DNA from: Scolanthus callimorphus
Taxonomy: Eukaryota; Cnidaria; Anthozoa; Actiniaria; Edwardsiidae
Reading direction: 5' to 3'
DNA length: 64,000 bases
Assembly: GCA_033964015.1 (NCBI GenBank)
Contig: JAWWUD010000102.1
Span: forward strand, 310,001 to 374,000
The translations under genes and the position numbers were made by a program. Under the pieces are notes generated by a model that worked only from the letters and a program-made list of their open reading frames with translations, searched no databases and had not been told where the DNA came from. Shown here in pieces: positions 20,030 through 30,217 of this stretch (position 1 is its first letter; each line of letters opens with the position of its first letter).

Positions 20030-22992
20030 TCTTGAAACCTTTAAAACCTGACTCGGTTTACGCCATCCCTGGTTATTACTTGTTCCGGAAGGACAGAGTG
20101 GGACAGAAAGGCGGAGGACTTCTAGCGTATGTCGCTTGCGGGATAAAGGCAAACAGATTAAGGGATTTAGAGGAAAATGGCGTAGAGTCATTATGGCTGA
20201 GTGTTCACCCGCACAATTCAAAGAGACCGCTTTTAATCGGCGCACTATATCGGCCGCCTTCAACGGATAAGGAAACGGATTCCAAGATTGAACGTAACAT
20301 CGAATCGGCCTATTTAATGAATTGGGAGACAATTTTGGTTGGGGATACGAATGTTGATGCTTTGTACCAAAAAGCGTATAATAAACACCGTCTTATGAAA
20401 TCTCTAAAGAGCATGAATTTTTCACAACATGTTACGGTAGTGACACGCCCAAAGAGTAACACTTGCCTGGATCACGTCTATACTACTAACGGTGATTTTA
20501 TTTCTGACATCATGGTACCAAATATTGGACTTTCTGACCACTTGCCAGTCTTTCTTTGCCGTAAATATATAAAGCTAAATCTGGAATCAGGGCACAAACA
20601 CATACGCTATTTTGATTTCAAGAATCTAAATACCGACGCATTGCTTTCTGACCTCCAAGATTACCCCTGGGATAGTGCCTTTGTTTTCGACGATGTCAAT
20701 GATATCCTGGATGCGCTTGAACTAACTTTGAGTGAAGTAGTGATAAAACACATTCCTTTAAAGCAAAAGCGTGTTAATAAGACCAAACAACCTGCTTGGA
20801 TAACCGACGATATTGTGAAAGCGATAACTAAGCGTGACCTGGAATTGAAAAATGCACGGAAATCAAATTCTCCTGATGACTGGTCAAGATACAAGCGCAC
20901 AAAATGCTATGCGGTTAATCTAATACGTAAATCCAAGCGCATGTATTTTCAACAGTCTATTGACGATAACAAAGGGAACCCAAAAGGGATTTGGAAAGCG
21001 CTTAAATCTCTAACAAAAACACAGAAGTCGACTAAAGTCACTGAGCTAAAAAAAGATGATGGTACCTCTGAGACTGATACTTTTGCAATGGCGACCATGC
21101 TGAACGAGTATTTGTTAATATTGCTCAAGAGCTTAAAAAAGACGGAACATCAGTGAATCCCTTTGACTCTTCTAAGCTTAATGAGTTTGTTTCCTCGACC
21201 ATCGGAAATTTGTAACACAGTTTAGCATTCCCTTGATTACAGTGCAGGGGACTCAGAAATTGATTGAGATCTGTCATCCTCAAAAGCAACCGGTGCAGAT
21301 AACATAAGTGCAAAAGTTCTGAAATTGGTCGCGCCAGTTTTCGCTAAGCCTTTGACGCGCCTGTTTAATTTGTCTATACAGAAGAACTGTTTTCCGAGTA
21401 AATGGAAATTGGCACGTGTTACGCCCCTTTTCAAGGATGGTTCCCCTGACAGCCGCGACAATTATAGACCCATTTCGGTGCTCTCCACATTGTCTAAATT
21501 GCTGGAAAAGCATGTTGCGGCCTCATTTATGGAATATCTTATGAAGACTGGTTTGCTTTATGAATTACAGTCGGCTTTCCGGGCGGGTCATTCCACTGAG
21601 TCTGCTCTGATCCGGTTAACTGACCAAGTCCTATTCAATCTAGATCAAGATAAACTTTCTGGAATGGTTTTCGTTGACTTTAGGAAAGCTTTTGATGTTG
21701 TCGATCATCAGTTGCTCCTTACAAAATTACGCCTTTACAGAGTGAGTGATTCTTCAGTGGCATGGTTTAAATCGTACCTTACTGATCGGCAACAGTTTGT
21801 GAGTATTGATGGGCAAAGATCGGATTCCCTACTTGTTAATCAAGGGGTACCACAAGGGAGCGTTTTAGGTCCAGTACTGTTCCTATTATTCGTCAATGAT
21901 ATTCATCTCCATCTAAAAAACTCAACTGTTGACATCTACGCTGATGACACTACCCTCACTGCAAGTGCACATTTTTCAGAATTGCACTCGTTAACCCAAC
22001 GCCTAAACACCGATCTCGATGTACTTAATGGATGGGCATCGAGTAATAAAATGTTCATAAATAAAAAGAAAACCAAGTCTCTGTTGGTGTCTGGGAAGCG
22101 CATTTCTGCAAAACGTTTCAAGGACACTCCCTTACGACTAGGTGTCAAGATCGGTAATTCAGTTGTTGAAGATGTTTCGTCTCATAAACATTTAGGAGTA
22201 GTTTTAGATAGTAAATTGGATTACGAGTATCATATTGATGAATTATGTAAGAAGCTTTCGAAACGCATTGGTCTCTTAAAGCATATTAGTCCGTTCCTCA
22301 AGCAACGCCAAAGAGAAACCTATTATAATGGAGTTATAAAAGCCCACCCTTATGTATGGAAGTATGGCATGGGATAATAGTAATTCAGATTTCCTACAAA
22401 GTGTATTTAAGTTGCAAAAAAGAGCTGCACGTATTATTCTAGGCGCTGACAGGAAAACACCATCAGTTGTTTTATTTAACAATCTAAATTGGCTCCCATT
22501 TACAAGACAATCTCAGATTAAGAGGTGCACGCTAGCGTTCAAGCGCGTGAACAATTATACTACTCCCACCTATATTGATGACCTACTTGTTAAAAACTCT
22601 GATGTGCATCAAAGGAGTAATAGATATTCGAACATAAATTTAGTGTGTAAGAAATTTACAAGAAAAACTGAAGGCGGAAGAACATTTTCAGTAAGAACCA
22701 CTCAAGAATGGAACAGTATAGGTGTCACTAATCGTAAAATGAGTTCGGTAGGTAGTTTCAAATATAATATTTTTAAATCATTTCTATTGGAGCAGAAGGC
22801 CGCCATGCTCCTTACACTATAGTACATTTTTTATAACATTTTAACGATATATATATGTATATAAATTTTTATAGATAGTATACTTTTGTATTTTTATTTA
22901 GATTTGTATTTTAGCTTATATTTTAGAGGGCCACGCGGTCATCAGTGTATTTTTACTACTGTCAAGTGTTTTTACCCTCTTTAAATAAAGCC

Positions 22993-23025
<33 letters not shown>

Positions 23026-23027
23026 AG
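20030..23027 (+). mobile_element. CR1-like LINE, 5'-truncated, with (TTA)n tail
   Basis: Endonuclease, reverse transcriptase and C-terminal region lie in order on the plus strand. They are followed by an AT-rich 3' region, AATAAA near 22985 and a TTATTATTATTA tail to about 23027. The copy starts inside the endonuclease domain, as is common for LINEs whose reverse transcription stopped early. Confidence 0.85.
20032..22822 (+). pseudogene. LINE ORF2: APE-type endonuclease and reverse transcriptase, frameshifted
   Basis: The ORF2 product nicks target DNA and primes reverse transcription. The endonuclease part (20032-20570) shows GGGLLAYVA, IGALYRPPST, VGDTNVD, LDHVY and the catalytic GLSDHLPVF; its N-terminus, with the first active-site residues, is missing. 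The RT part (about 21420-22110) shows YRPISVLSTLSKLLEK, FRAGHSTESAL, FVDFRKAFDVVDH, GVPQGSVLGPVLF and the catalytic YADD (21938-21949). The C-terminal block (22352-22822) includes KRAARIILGADRKTPS and LNWLPF. The coding runs on in three frames, with breaks at about 21120-21320 and 22350, so it is inactive. CR1/Jockey-type affiliation follows from the endonuclease-RT order and the RAARIILG block. Confidence 0.88.
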
Positions 23028-23028
23028 C

Positions 23029-23121
23029 CAAGATGAATCTTTCAAGGAGCCACTTTGCTATGTGAGGTCCAATAGAAGAGGGGAAGTGATCTCATTAACC
23101 TCTCTGCGTTCAGTCCAGAAG
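23029..23121 (+). other. Candidate host exon just after the LINE tail
   Basis: The LINE tail ends in TTATTACAG, which could act as a splice acceptor. The next 93 bases are open in one frame (QDESFKEPLCYVRSNRRGEV and onward) and end at CAGAA followed by GTAAGTAT, a strong donor consensus. No family is recognised. If real, the LINE sits immediately upstream of this exon and its tail supplies the acceptor context. Chance is a serious alternative. Confidence 0.3.
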
Positions 23122-23164
23122 TAAGTATAAAAAAGCTTTCATTGATCAAGAGATTGATCAGAGG

Positions 23165-23300
23165 GGTGGGGAGGCAAAATGCCTTTTTTCTTTCTCATAA
23201 TATAATCACTGTAGAGGGGTGGGGGTCATATTATCTGATATCCCCCCCCCCCCCAAATGTGGGAATGTGTTTATTTTCTGGAATCACACGTTTTCAAAAA
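23165..23300 (-). mobile_element. Fragment of the TGTGTTTCCA MITE family
   Basis: Read on the minus strand, GTGTGATTCCAGAAAATA and a G-run resemble the left end of the element at 36468-36683 (TGTGTGTTTCCAAAAAATA then a C-run). Only one end is evident. Confidence 0.35.
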
Positions 23301-23896
23301 AAAATCACTGTAGGATGATAAGCTAGCTAAGTTCAGCTATTACTATAGAATATATGAGAAATTTAGATTTGTTTATATGAGATGCTACAGAAAATTAGTG
23401 CTTAAGGACTATAAAATAAACTGTACAAGGCTTTTGAAACTTTTTTTAGATAATATGTACATGTATAATATTTGTTATGACTATTTTACATGGAAGTATA
23501 TTCCATATTTAAACAGCAAAAAGAAACTGATTTGAGACAAAATACAGAATAAAAGATAATGTTCTGTAGCTTTGATATTTACAAATAAATACTTTATTGA
23601 AGATCAGCTGCTGTTAGAAGACAAATCCAGCTGTCATTATATAGAATATATTAAAAATCCTTTATTTTTGTACTTGCATGAGATATGCTAGAGAAAAGTA
23701 ACAGTGTACTAAGATTTCAAATACAGTAAATTACATCTGTACTAAACATTGGGCTAAAAAAAACACAGAATTAATTTGATGGATTTTTTATCTTATCCAC
23801 AATAGAAATATTCACTAATTTTCTGTGTCAAATTATCTTACATTGGAAAAAAAAGTCACTGATAAAAGAGTACTTGAATATCATGTATACCCATAG
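23301..23896. other. No gene recognised
   Basis: AT-rich sequence with many short frames, none with motifs. Confidence 0.4.
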
Positions 23897-24092
23897 CTGT
23901 CAACTCACCCGCATTAGGCGGGTGTCACAAGATTTTGAAGCATGTAATTAACCCACAAAATGATTGCAAACATTTTCATACATTTACTGTATTTCACCCA
24001 CATTGTCACTCTGGATTTTTTCATACATTTTCTGTATTTCCCTGCCACCGTGAGGGAGAATCTCAAGATTTTTGACAAAGTTGGGTTGACAG
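23897..24092. mobile_element. MITE with CTGTCAAC ends, copy 1
   Basis: CTGTCAACTCACCC (23897) is inverted as GGGTTGACAG ending 24092. The interior shares CATACATTTTCTGTATTT and GAGAATCTCAAGATTTTTGA with copy 2. Confidence 0.6.
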
Positions 24093-24762
24093 ATATATTT
24101 ACCTAACAAAGAGCTATACATGCATCAGTGACAGAAGCATTAAATGTTTAATCAAAGTCATCAACTGTACTTATTGCCCATGCTCAAGAACTATTTTGTC
24201 CTCATGACAAGGAAATATTAGCAATTATATCAACCTTCAAATATTATGTCTAAAATGGCAGATCCTTGAACATGTACATCCTCAAATTGTACCCCTTTCT
24301 AATCAAAATGGAAAATCTAGCTAGGGTTGTCTGAAACGCTGATTACACGGGTCCAGATGAATTTTTGAGCCGGGACATGGGTCCGGCAGAACTAGACAAA
24401 TTTTTGCACTACAAAGTGTGCGAGTTTGGGAATTGACCAGTACGGTTCCGTTTTCGTGTACACACTACAACATGCAATTCCACGGTAATGGCCCTTCATG
24501 GAAACTAGCCCTTCCAATCAGAGAACGAAACTGAAGAAGCCATGTCAGTGTTAGTTCATGCTACAAAGCCATCAAAATGTTGCACAGACCCATGCAAACA
24601 CCTCTGCAATGTGTACCAAAATTTGCATGGTACCATGTAAAATAGGTGTTCCAGGTACAAAATGCCCCGTCAAAAATTCACCCGGACCCATGCAACTGGG
24701 GTCTGAGATAATTGTTTCCTTCTTGAGTTATACATTTTCTTTGCTCACTGATATGGGTAGTG
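24093..24762. other. No gene; satellite-related word
   Basis: GGGTCTGAGATAATTG and CCTTCTTGAGTTATA near 24700-24735 resemble the inverse of the 128-bp satellite unit. Otherwise nothing recognised. Confidence 0.35.
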
Positions 24763-24937
24763 CTGTCAACTTACCTTCATTGGGTGGCAGTCTTCACCTG
24801 CATTGTGATTGTGAAAATGTTTTTACATTTACGATAATATTTCATCAACATTACCCTCAGGATTTTTATACATTTTCTGTATTTACCTGACCACGTGGGG
24901 GAGAATCTCAAGATTTTTGACAAAGTTGGGCTGACAG
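24763..24937. mobile_element. MITE with CTGTCAAC ends, copy 2
   Basis: CTGTCAACTTACC (24763) and GGGCTGACAG (ending 24937) delimit a diverged copy of 23897-24092. It lacks the first copy's GGCGGGTG block and has CCACGTGGGGG where copy 1 has CCACCGTGAGGG. Confidence 0.55.
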
Positions 24938-25059
24938 GTATGTGATACCCTGTGGTGACATTATACCCCAAGATCCCCAACCAGCTGATCTTGCATCACG
25001 GTACGCTAGAGATTGTTTGTCAAAACGAAACATTCCTAGTCCAGCCAGAGATCCCAGCT

Positions 25060-25145
25060 GGTAGTTGCACCCCAGTTGGCCAATAAAAACTTTATCCAAA
25101 TTTGGTTGTCTGAGATTGTTTCCTTTTTGAGTTACAAATAATTAT
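25060..25145 (-). repeat. Diverged single unit related to the 128-bp satellite
   Basis: Minus-strand sequence shares CTCAAAAAGG, TCTCAGACAACCAAATTTGG and GGGGTGCAAC with the satellite of Element I in the same order. A lone, older copy outside an array. Confidence 0.5.
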
Positions 25146-25369
25146 TTCCTCATGGGTACCCTGTGGTGGAAGATGGATGCACAGACATACAAAGACATTC
25201 TAATCACGTCGTGATTCGAAAAGCCCTTCGTACAAGTTACTCTGAGGAAACCCAACCCTCCGAACTTGAACTGCAGGGAAATTACAAACCGTAAGATAAT
25301 CCTCTAAGTGGGGCCTCTTTAGGAAACTTCTAATCATCTTGAAGCAATGACTTTGAGGAAATTGAAAAA

Positions 25370-25635
25370 GACCGGTTACTGAGTGGTAGAGTGCCAGGCT
25401 TATGTGCGAGAGGTTGAGAGTTCAAACCCTAGCCCGACCAACACTCAGGCTTTTTCTAAATAATTGAGGAGAAGGTGCTGCCTTTGCTCTAACATCTGTA
25501 AATGGCAAGACCTTCACGTCTTCTCGGACAAGACGTAAAACAGTACACTGTAGGTCCCGCAATGGAAGAAGAGCCACCTAGTGGAATCTGTTTTGCATAA
25601 CCAGTTATTATTATTATTATCATCATTATTATTTG
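25370..25635 (+). mobile_element. tRNA-derived SINE with (TTA)n tail
   Basis: An A-box-like TTACTGAGTGGTAGAG (25376) and a B-box-like GAGAGTTCAAACCCT (25416) form the pol III head. A ~180 bp body follows (AATAATTGAGGAGAAGGTGC, CTTCTCGGACAAGACG, GTAGGTCCCGC) and then a TTATTATTATTATTATC tail to about 25635. The tail matches that of the CR1-like LINE at 22990-23027, suggesting mobilisation by a LINE with the same 3' end (inference). Confidence 0.75.
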
Positions 25636-25718
25636 TAGTAGTATTAAAAAGAGGGGGGTATGGATATGAAATGCCATAGCCTTAACTAGGTTTATACCTG
25701 GAGAACATACAAAGCCCT

Positions 25719-25982
25719 TCAATTTGTGTTTTGGCAAAGTGATTGTACCTGACTTTTAATTTTCTTTCTGAAGGGATGGGAACAGTACTTACACAAGGCT
25801 GCACCAGAAGTTTTCTCTAGACCACAACCACAGAGATTGTCTTTCTTGGCATCCTTTGGGATGTAGGAGAGTTTGCTAGATGTAATAGGTTGCGTCTGGT
25901 TGAAGCCTCTCTCGCGCAGCAAATGAGGGTTATGTACTCATGCATGAAGACCTGTTGCCACCTAGAATGAAAGGAAGCATTG
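25719..25982 (-). pseudogene. 3' part of an interrupted multi-copy-type gene (Cys-rich C-terminus)
   Basis: This continues the coding sequence of 30218-31555 on the far side of the inserted retroelement. The first residues after the insertion are RWQQVFMHEYITLI, then after a one-base frame change near 25922 the frame RGFNQTQPITSSKLSYIPKD runs to a stop at 25719. A putative zinc-binding cluster is CGCGLEK ... CKYCSHPFRKK. A GTAAGTAC word within it looks like a splice donor, but coding continues through it. The role of the family is unknown to me; I recall similar proteins as abundant uncharacterised anthozoan sequences, consistent with transposon origin. Confidence 0.6.
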
Positions 25983-26077
25983 CTCTCTCCTAAATTATAT
26001 CAAACCCCCCACGGTCGTGCTACAATGAAAACACACTTCCTTATTGTTTGTCGTGTGCTCGGCTGGTGGCCGCACGA
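25983..26077 (-). repeat. B2 terminal repeat of the retroelement
   Basis: 95 bp from CTCTCTCCTAAATTATATCA to GGCCGCACGA (plus-strand reading), nearly identical to 28097-28191. It marks the 3' end of the minus-strand element. Frames across it translate as a recurring VRPPAEHTTNNKEV peptide, a repeat artefact. Confidence 0.85.
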
Positions 26078-26205
26078 GTTTATTGGCAATAAAAGACAAC
26101 ATACTGGGTGAGCGTCCATTATTACTTACAACATTATTACTAATAATGAGTTCATTTGTACAGTTCTCATTCAAATAATGCTGACACAATTCCTATTTTC
26201 CTTAT

Positions 26206-26306
26206 AAGGAGTGCGGGCGAGTTTCCACAGGATGAAAAACCCCAAGTGCCCCGCAACACTGAAAACCTAATGGGGAAAATCCCCGGCCCCATGGACCGCA
26301 CTCCTT
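26206..26306. repeat. Hairpin inside the retroelement
   Basis: AAGGAGTGCGG (26206) and CCGCACTCCTT (to 26306) enclose a GC-rich segment with CCCCAAGTGCCCCGC and GGGGAAAATCCCC. It may be a small nested MITE or a structured RNA region near the element end. Confidence 0.4.
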
Positions 26307-26363
26307 GCCTGCCGGGCTCGGCCCAATTATAGTCCTGGTTTCAAGAAACTGATAGTAAAGAGT

Positions 26364-27218
26364 TCAATCGTCCTTCACGTAGCCATCCTTGGCGCTTTCA
26401 CTTGGACAACGGACATGCCTTTTGAACAGCCTGTCCTGTAACCCCGCTTTTGCTGCAGCCGTAGCTCCCCTGATCTCAGGCTGTGCACTCTTAGTAGTGT
26501 CTGCAATTCCCTCGAACGCTTCCTGGACAAACTCTCGCACGCGTGTGTATGATATCCCTCGTTGGCGCACTTTAGATACAGAACTTGGTCCTGCCAAGGA
26601 ATGGAATAGTGGGAGGTCCTCGTCTATTTGAATCCCTGTCGCGGAGATGTATTTCTCCAGTGCTTGAACTGGGCATGTCTCTTGGCCAGATCACGCTATT
26701 GACCCACGCACGTGCCCTCTCGTAACTGGTACGACTTTGAAGATTCTATGAAAATAGAAATATAGGACGAAAAGAATCTGAAGTCAGAACATTTGATTTG
26801 GCTAAATTAGCTATTTCTAAGGGAACCCGAATTTCCAGTAAAGCATATGGCGATAGTCCTGAGATTAAACAAGGTAAGGTTGTCCTGATATTTAGCCACC
26901 AGGGCTACTATCTATTTCCTGTCTTTGTTTTTCCCAAGATCCTTTGCGGCATCGGATTTAAGACAATAAGACACGGTCAGAAATCTTACGAGCCCCGCCC
27001 ACAAAACGCGCCCAGTCAATACTATACACCGCAGTGGATAGCAGAGGGAGATCGGAGATTGCTCCAATAAACGCTGAAGCGTCATTAAGTGACACAGGTG
27101 TTCCTTGTGCCAATCTCTTCCACCGGTAAAACCCAGCAAAGCATGTTTGATCGACCCTTCCGATTTCACGGCCAGGACTGTAGTCTGCACTTTGTCCGTG
27201 AAGTGTCGCAGAATTCAC
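26364..27218 (-). pseudogene. Tyrosine recombinase (YR) remnant of the retroelement
   Basis: In DIRS-like elements this enzyme integrates a circular DNA copy without target duplication. The C-terminal piece (26597-26364) reads IRGATAAAKAGLQDRLFKRH, then SESAKDGYVKDD. This is the family pattern with the second Arg, the His of the KRH block and the nucleophile Tyr in DGYVKD. The N-terminal piece (27218-26958) reads FAGFYRWKRLAQGTPVSLND, later STAVYSIDWARFVGG, matching the core-binding helical part. The stretch between (about 26950-26600) has stops and lacks the first catalytic Arg region, so the gene is dead. It lies between repeats A2 and B2, downstream of gag in the same orientation. Confidence 0.7.
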
Positions 27219-27397
27219 ACCTCGTGTCAGCGTTGAAAACTCCTGAAAAACAAGAAGCTGAAAAAAGGGGGGACAAAAAGATTAACGGAACTGATAGAGT
27301 GAAGGGCAAAGCCACAGTTAAGAACCAGTCTCAAACCAACTGATTTGTATGCTATTAATTAAAATACCAACAAAACTTTAAGAAAATATTCCCCCTT

Positions 27398-27436
27398 TTC
27401 TTTTCTTTCTTTCTTTCTCACTTTCTTTCTTTCTTT
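27398..27436. repeat. (CTTT)n microsatellite
   Basis: An imperfect TTTCTTTCTTTC run interrupted once by CTCAC. Confidence 0.8.
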
Positions 27437-27587
27437 TTGATGCAGTACGGCATAATCAACACGAAATTAAAGCACTCCGGCTTAAAGGTATCGTTCAAGC
27501 TTTTGCCTACTCCGAGGCATGAACAACGCAAAAAAGCAACTCCGGTTTCAGAGTATTGAATACACTCCAACCTTCGTCCACTGCGGA

Positions 27588-27760
27588 ACATGGCCCACTC
27601 GGGGGCATGGCCCACTCCGGGGCATGGCCCACCCTGGGGCATGGCCCACTCGGGGGCATGGCCCACTCCGGGGCATGGCCCACTCCGGGGCATGGCCCAC
27701 TCCGGGGCATGGTCCACTCCGGGGCATGGCCCACTCCGGGGCATGACCCACTCCGGGGCA
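27588..27760. repeat. 17-bp minisatellite GGCCCACTCCGGGGCAT
   Basis: About ten tandem units of 17 bp, nearly identical, varying mainly CTCCGGGG to CTCGGGGG. Since 17 is not a multiple of three, all frames stay open on both strands, which explains several overlapping long frames. It lies inside the retroelement between A2 and the recombinase remnant. Confidence 0.9.
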
Positions 27761-27947
27761 TACAATGCGATAAAAGCACTCCGGCTTTGGTATGGCTAGT
27801 CCTCAACCTTCGCACGCTCCGGTGTGCGATAGAGAGCAGTCCTATTCTGTGCAGGCGGCCTCAGCCGTTAATAAGTGGAGTACGGATTCCTCCGTTATCA
27901 TTATCCTGTTATTCTAAACGGAAAATATCCTAAAGAAATAAAATAAA

Positions 27948-28096
27948 AATCAAAGTATGAGTGAGTGCGGCTAGCGAACACCAAGAGGACAAATATTCCC
28001 TAAACAGCCCCTTAAATACCAACACCAAATCCCTTGATAATACATACCGTCGAGAGAATATTTTTTCGCTAATTTGCAAACCGCGAAAAAACACAT
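27948..28096 (-). repeat. A2 internal repeat of the retroelement
   Basis: 149 bp starting AATCAAAGTATGAGTGAG and ending CGCGAAAAAACACAT (plus-strand reading), nearly identical to 30069-30217. It directly abuts B1. Confidence 0.85.
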
Positions 28097-28191
28097 CTCT
28101 CTCCTAAATTATATCAAACCCCCAACGGTCGTGCTACAATGAAAACACACTTCCTTATTGTTTGTCGTGTGCTCGGCTGGTGGCCGCACGA
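28097..28191 (-). repeat. B1 internal repeat of the retroelement
   Basis: 95 bp copy of B2, starting at the base after A2. The B1-A2 junction is what a circularised element, or the internal repeat of a split-direct-repeat element, would contain. Confidence 0.85.
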
Positions 28192-29299
28192 CCAGCCAAG
28201 AGTTCAAAGAAAGTGTGCAAATATACGAGCCATCATCGCTGTCAAAAAGGCGGCTGAGAAAAATCAGCCTGTTCGAATTCTCTGATCTGGAGACCCAATC
28301 CATTTCTATTAAAACATTATTGCTACAACACAAACTGAAATTTGTAACGCTTCCTGTTGTAAGTACTCTTTCGCAAAATGATCCTAGGGACATTGGATTG
28401 TCCGTGAACCATGTAATTGTGTAAGCCTGCGAGCTAGTGAAGTAGCGACATCAAGGCATATTTAACTGCTAAGATCTCCCTAAGGGTAACACTAAAAATC
28501 TTTCCATAGGTCTCCTGAATCACTATTGTTTACCATTAATAAACAAAATCGATATTGTTCAACCAAAACAATAGTTCGTTACGAACGTTGTCAGACGTCG
28601 ATACGGGCGGTCCTCCCAAGAGACTCCCTGTTGTAACAACTGTTGTAACAAATTGCTAATATTCCCCACGGTACGCAACGTAGAAATGATCCGATCGGCA
28701 ATAGTGCCGTGATTATACTAAAAGGGGGAACACGATAAAACATAATATCTTATTCCTCCTTCTGAAGTGCCATTTGAACACCAAGAACTTAGTGTGTTCT
28801 TCGCAAATGTCAATGTGGTAGTAGGCGGATGGAAGATCGAAACAAAAAACATAGTGACCCGGTGAAAATGTTTAGTGTAAAACAGTTCTCAAGTCTTCGT
28901 ACTTGATAGACTTCTTAGAAATAAATTGTCCAGAAACAAATACATCCAGGATGAAAACGAAGTTGCCTCAATTAATACGGCAACATGCAAGCAGAGAATA
29001 CAATACACGGTATAATTAAAGGGAGATCCAATAAAGATTAATCATTCATTCTTTAACACAGCCTCTAACAATCAACTCTGAAATGGCGCTATCGACAAAT
29101 TCCCTATGGACTCTGCCTCTGGTTGAATTTCTACTCAATAGAATACGGTTGTGTAACGTCGTCAAAAACTATAGTATAACCTATTCAAACGGTTTCTAAA
29201 ACAAATTGAGATGCCCCATGAATATCACACCAGAACTATTAAAATGTTGCTTTCAATTTCCCTATGTTTAAAGTCCGAACCACAGAACATTGTTCGAAT
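28192..29299. other. Retroelement interior without recognisable RT
   Basis: This is where reverse transcriptase/RNase H coding would be expected downstream of gag, but no RT motif (YADD or similar) is visible in any frame I read. The sequence is AT-rich with short frames, so the element appears internally deleted or has acquired unrelated sequence. Confidence 0.45.
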
Positions 29300-30037
29300 T
29301 CATACATTTGACTGTTTTGGTCCACTGGAACCGACTGTAGAAGTGCTAGATTGTTTAGGTCGATTACATTCTGCGGCCCAATGGCCTGGTTGGCCACATC
29401 GGTGACATAAGTCGTACTGTCGTAAACCAGAAAAACGGCGCCCGTCCTGGGGGCGAAAATAGCGCATGCTATTACGAGTAGGGAAATTACCAAGTGAATT
29501 CCCATTGCTATTTGGTTGAGCCCAGCGAGCCTTCCGCTTTTTCTCTTGGTTGGCTTTAATCTTATCTCCTGCCCTTTTCTCGGCTTTTTTGATTTTCTTG
29601 GCATCTGCCTCGTCATTCGCCAATTCGTCATCAACATATTCTAGAATAGTTGACAAACCGAACTCAGATTTATCCGCTAATCTTACGAGTTTCTGTCTCT
29701 CCTTAATAAGTTTGATACCTTCTCTTAGTTGTTCCTTGGCTTTCTCCGAATCACCACTCTGCAGTGTGGAGAGACCTCTCACTGGTTCTCTGATCCTTCT
29801 TGTCAGCTGGAACTGATACTCATTCCCCTTCTTTTTGAATACGGGCTTGTCCTCCGTTTCCAACTCGCTCACTATTTGAGAACCAAGCTCGCTCTGCTGC
29901 TTCAAGAGGTTTGTCTCCAGCCCCGATAACCTGGCATCCACGGCATGAAGAATAGCATCCTGCTGGGTAGCCAGTAGAGTTCGAAGATCTGGAGAGATGG
30001 TTGCTGGGCCGGCCTCTGTTTCCCCTCGCTCACCCAT
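29300..30037 (-). CDS. Gag-like protein with CCHC zinc knuckle
   Basis: An intact frame of about 245 residues, choosing the Met of MGERGETEAG at 30037; the frame extends to 30106, partly into repeat A1, where a start is less likely. Residues ~10-50 are helical and Gln/Leu-rich. The middle (GNEYQFQLTRRIREPVRGLS, KERQKLVRLADKSEFGLSTI, EYVDDELANDEADAKKIKKA) is the conserved block I associate with ORF1 of DIRS-like elements in cnidarians. A basic stretch follows, then a C-terminal C-X2-C-X4-H-X4-C knuckle (CHRCGQPGHWAAEC). Such proteins coat element RNA. It lies just inside repeat A1, as expected for the first gene. Being uninterrupted, it is the best-preserved coding region of the element. Confidence 0.75.
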   Translation of the reverse strand: MGERGETEAGPATISPDLRTLLATQQDAILHAVDARLSGLETNLLKQQSELGSQIVSELETEDKPVFKKKGNEYQFQLTRRIREPVRGLSTLQSGDSEKAKEQLREGIKLIKERQKLVRLADKSEFGLSTILEYVDDELANDEADAKKIKKAEKRAGDKIKANQEKKRKARWAQPNSNGNSLGNFPTRNSMRYFRPQDGRRFSGLRQYDLCHRCGQPGHWAAECNRPKQSSTSTVGSSGPKQSNV

Positions 30038-30068
30038 TAGACTGAAAAAAGATAAACAACAAACAACA

Positions 30069-30217
30069 CAATCAAAGTATGAGTGAGTGCGGCTAGCGAA
30101 CACCAAGAGGACAAATATTCCCTAAACAGCCCTTAAATACCAACACCAAATCCCTTGATAATACATACCGTCGAGAGAATATTTTTTCGCTAATTTGCAA
30201 ACCGCGAAAAAACACAT
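30069..30217 (-). repeat. A1 terminal repeat of the retroelement
   Basis: A ~149 bp copy of A2 at the 5' end of the minus-strand element. Its outer edge (30217) is where the coding sequence of the interrupted gene stops. Confidence 0.85.

Larger units (their letters stand above)
25983..30217 (-). mobile_element. Tyrosine-recombinase retroelement with split direct repeats
   Basis: Read on the minus strand the order is A1 (30217-30069), gag, spacer, B1 (28191-28097), A2 (28096-27948), recombinase remnants, B2 (26077-25983). A1/A2 are ~149 bp copies with a single-base difference noticed. B1/B2 are ~95 bp copies, also nearly identical. B1 and A2 abut with no base between them. The outer boundaries coincide with the points where the host pseudogene coding breaks off and resumes, so they are well supported. 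No RT is visible. The A, internal, BA, B order is known for PAT/Ngaro-type elements; a head-to-tail dimer of two differently deleted copies is the alternative. Confidence 0.8.

Noticed and set aside
19946..20332. Minus-strand 128-codon frame
   Set aside because: It overlaps the LINE endonuclease on the other strand and has no motif of its own.
25719..25922. Possible ion-channel (TRPM-like) exon from a Cys-Gly-Cys block followed by a GTAAGTAC donor
   Set aside because: Coding continues through the donor, and the upstream residues match the C-terminal continuation of the interrupted gene at 30218-31555, which explains the block better.
27418..27933. Overlapping long frames rich in Gly-His-Ala-Pro
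   Set aside because: Produced by the 17-bp minisatellite cycling through all frames.
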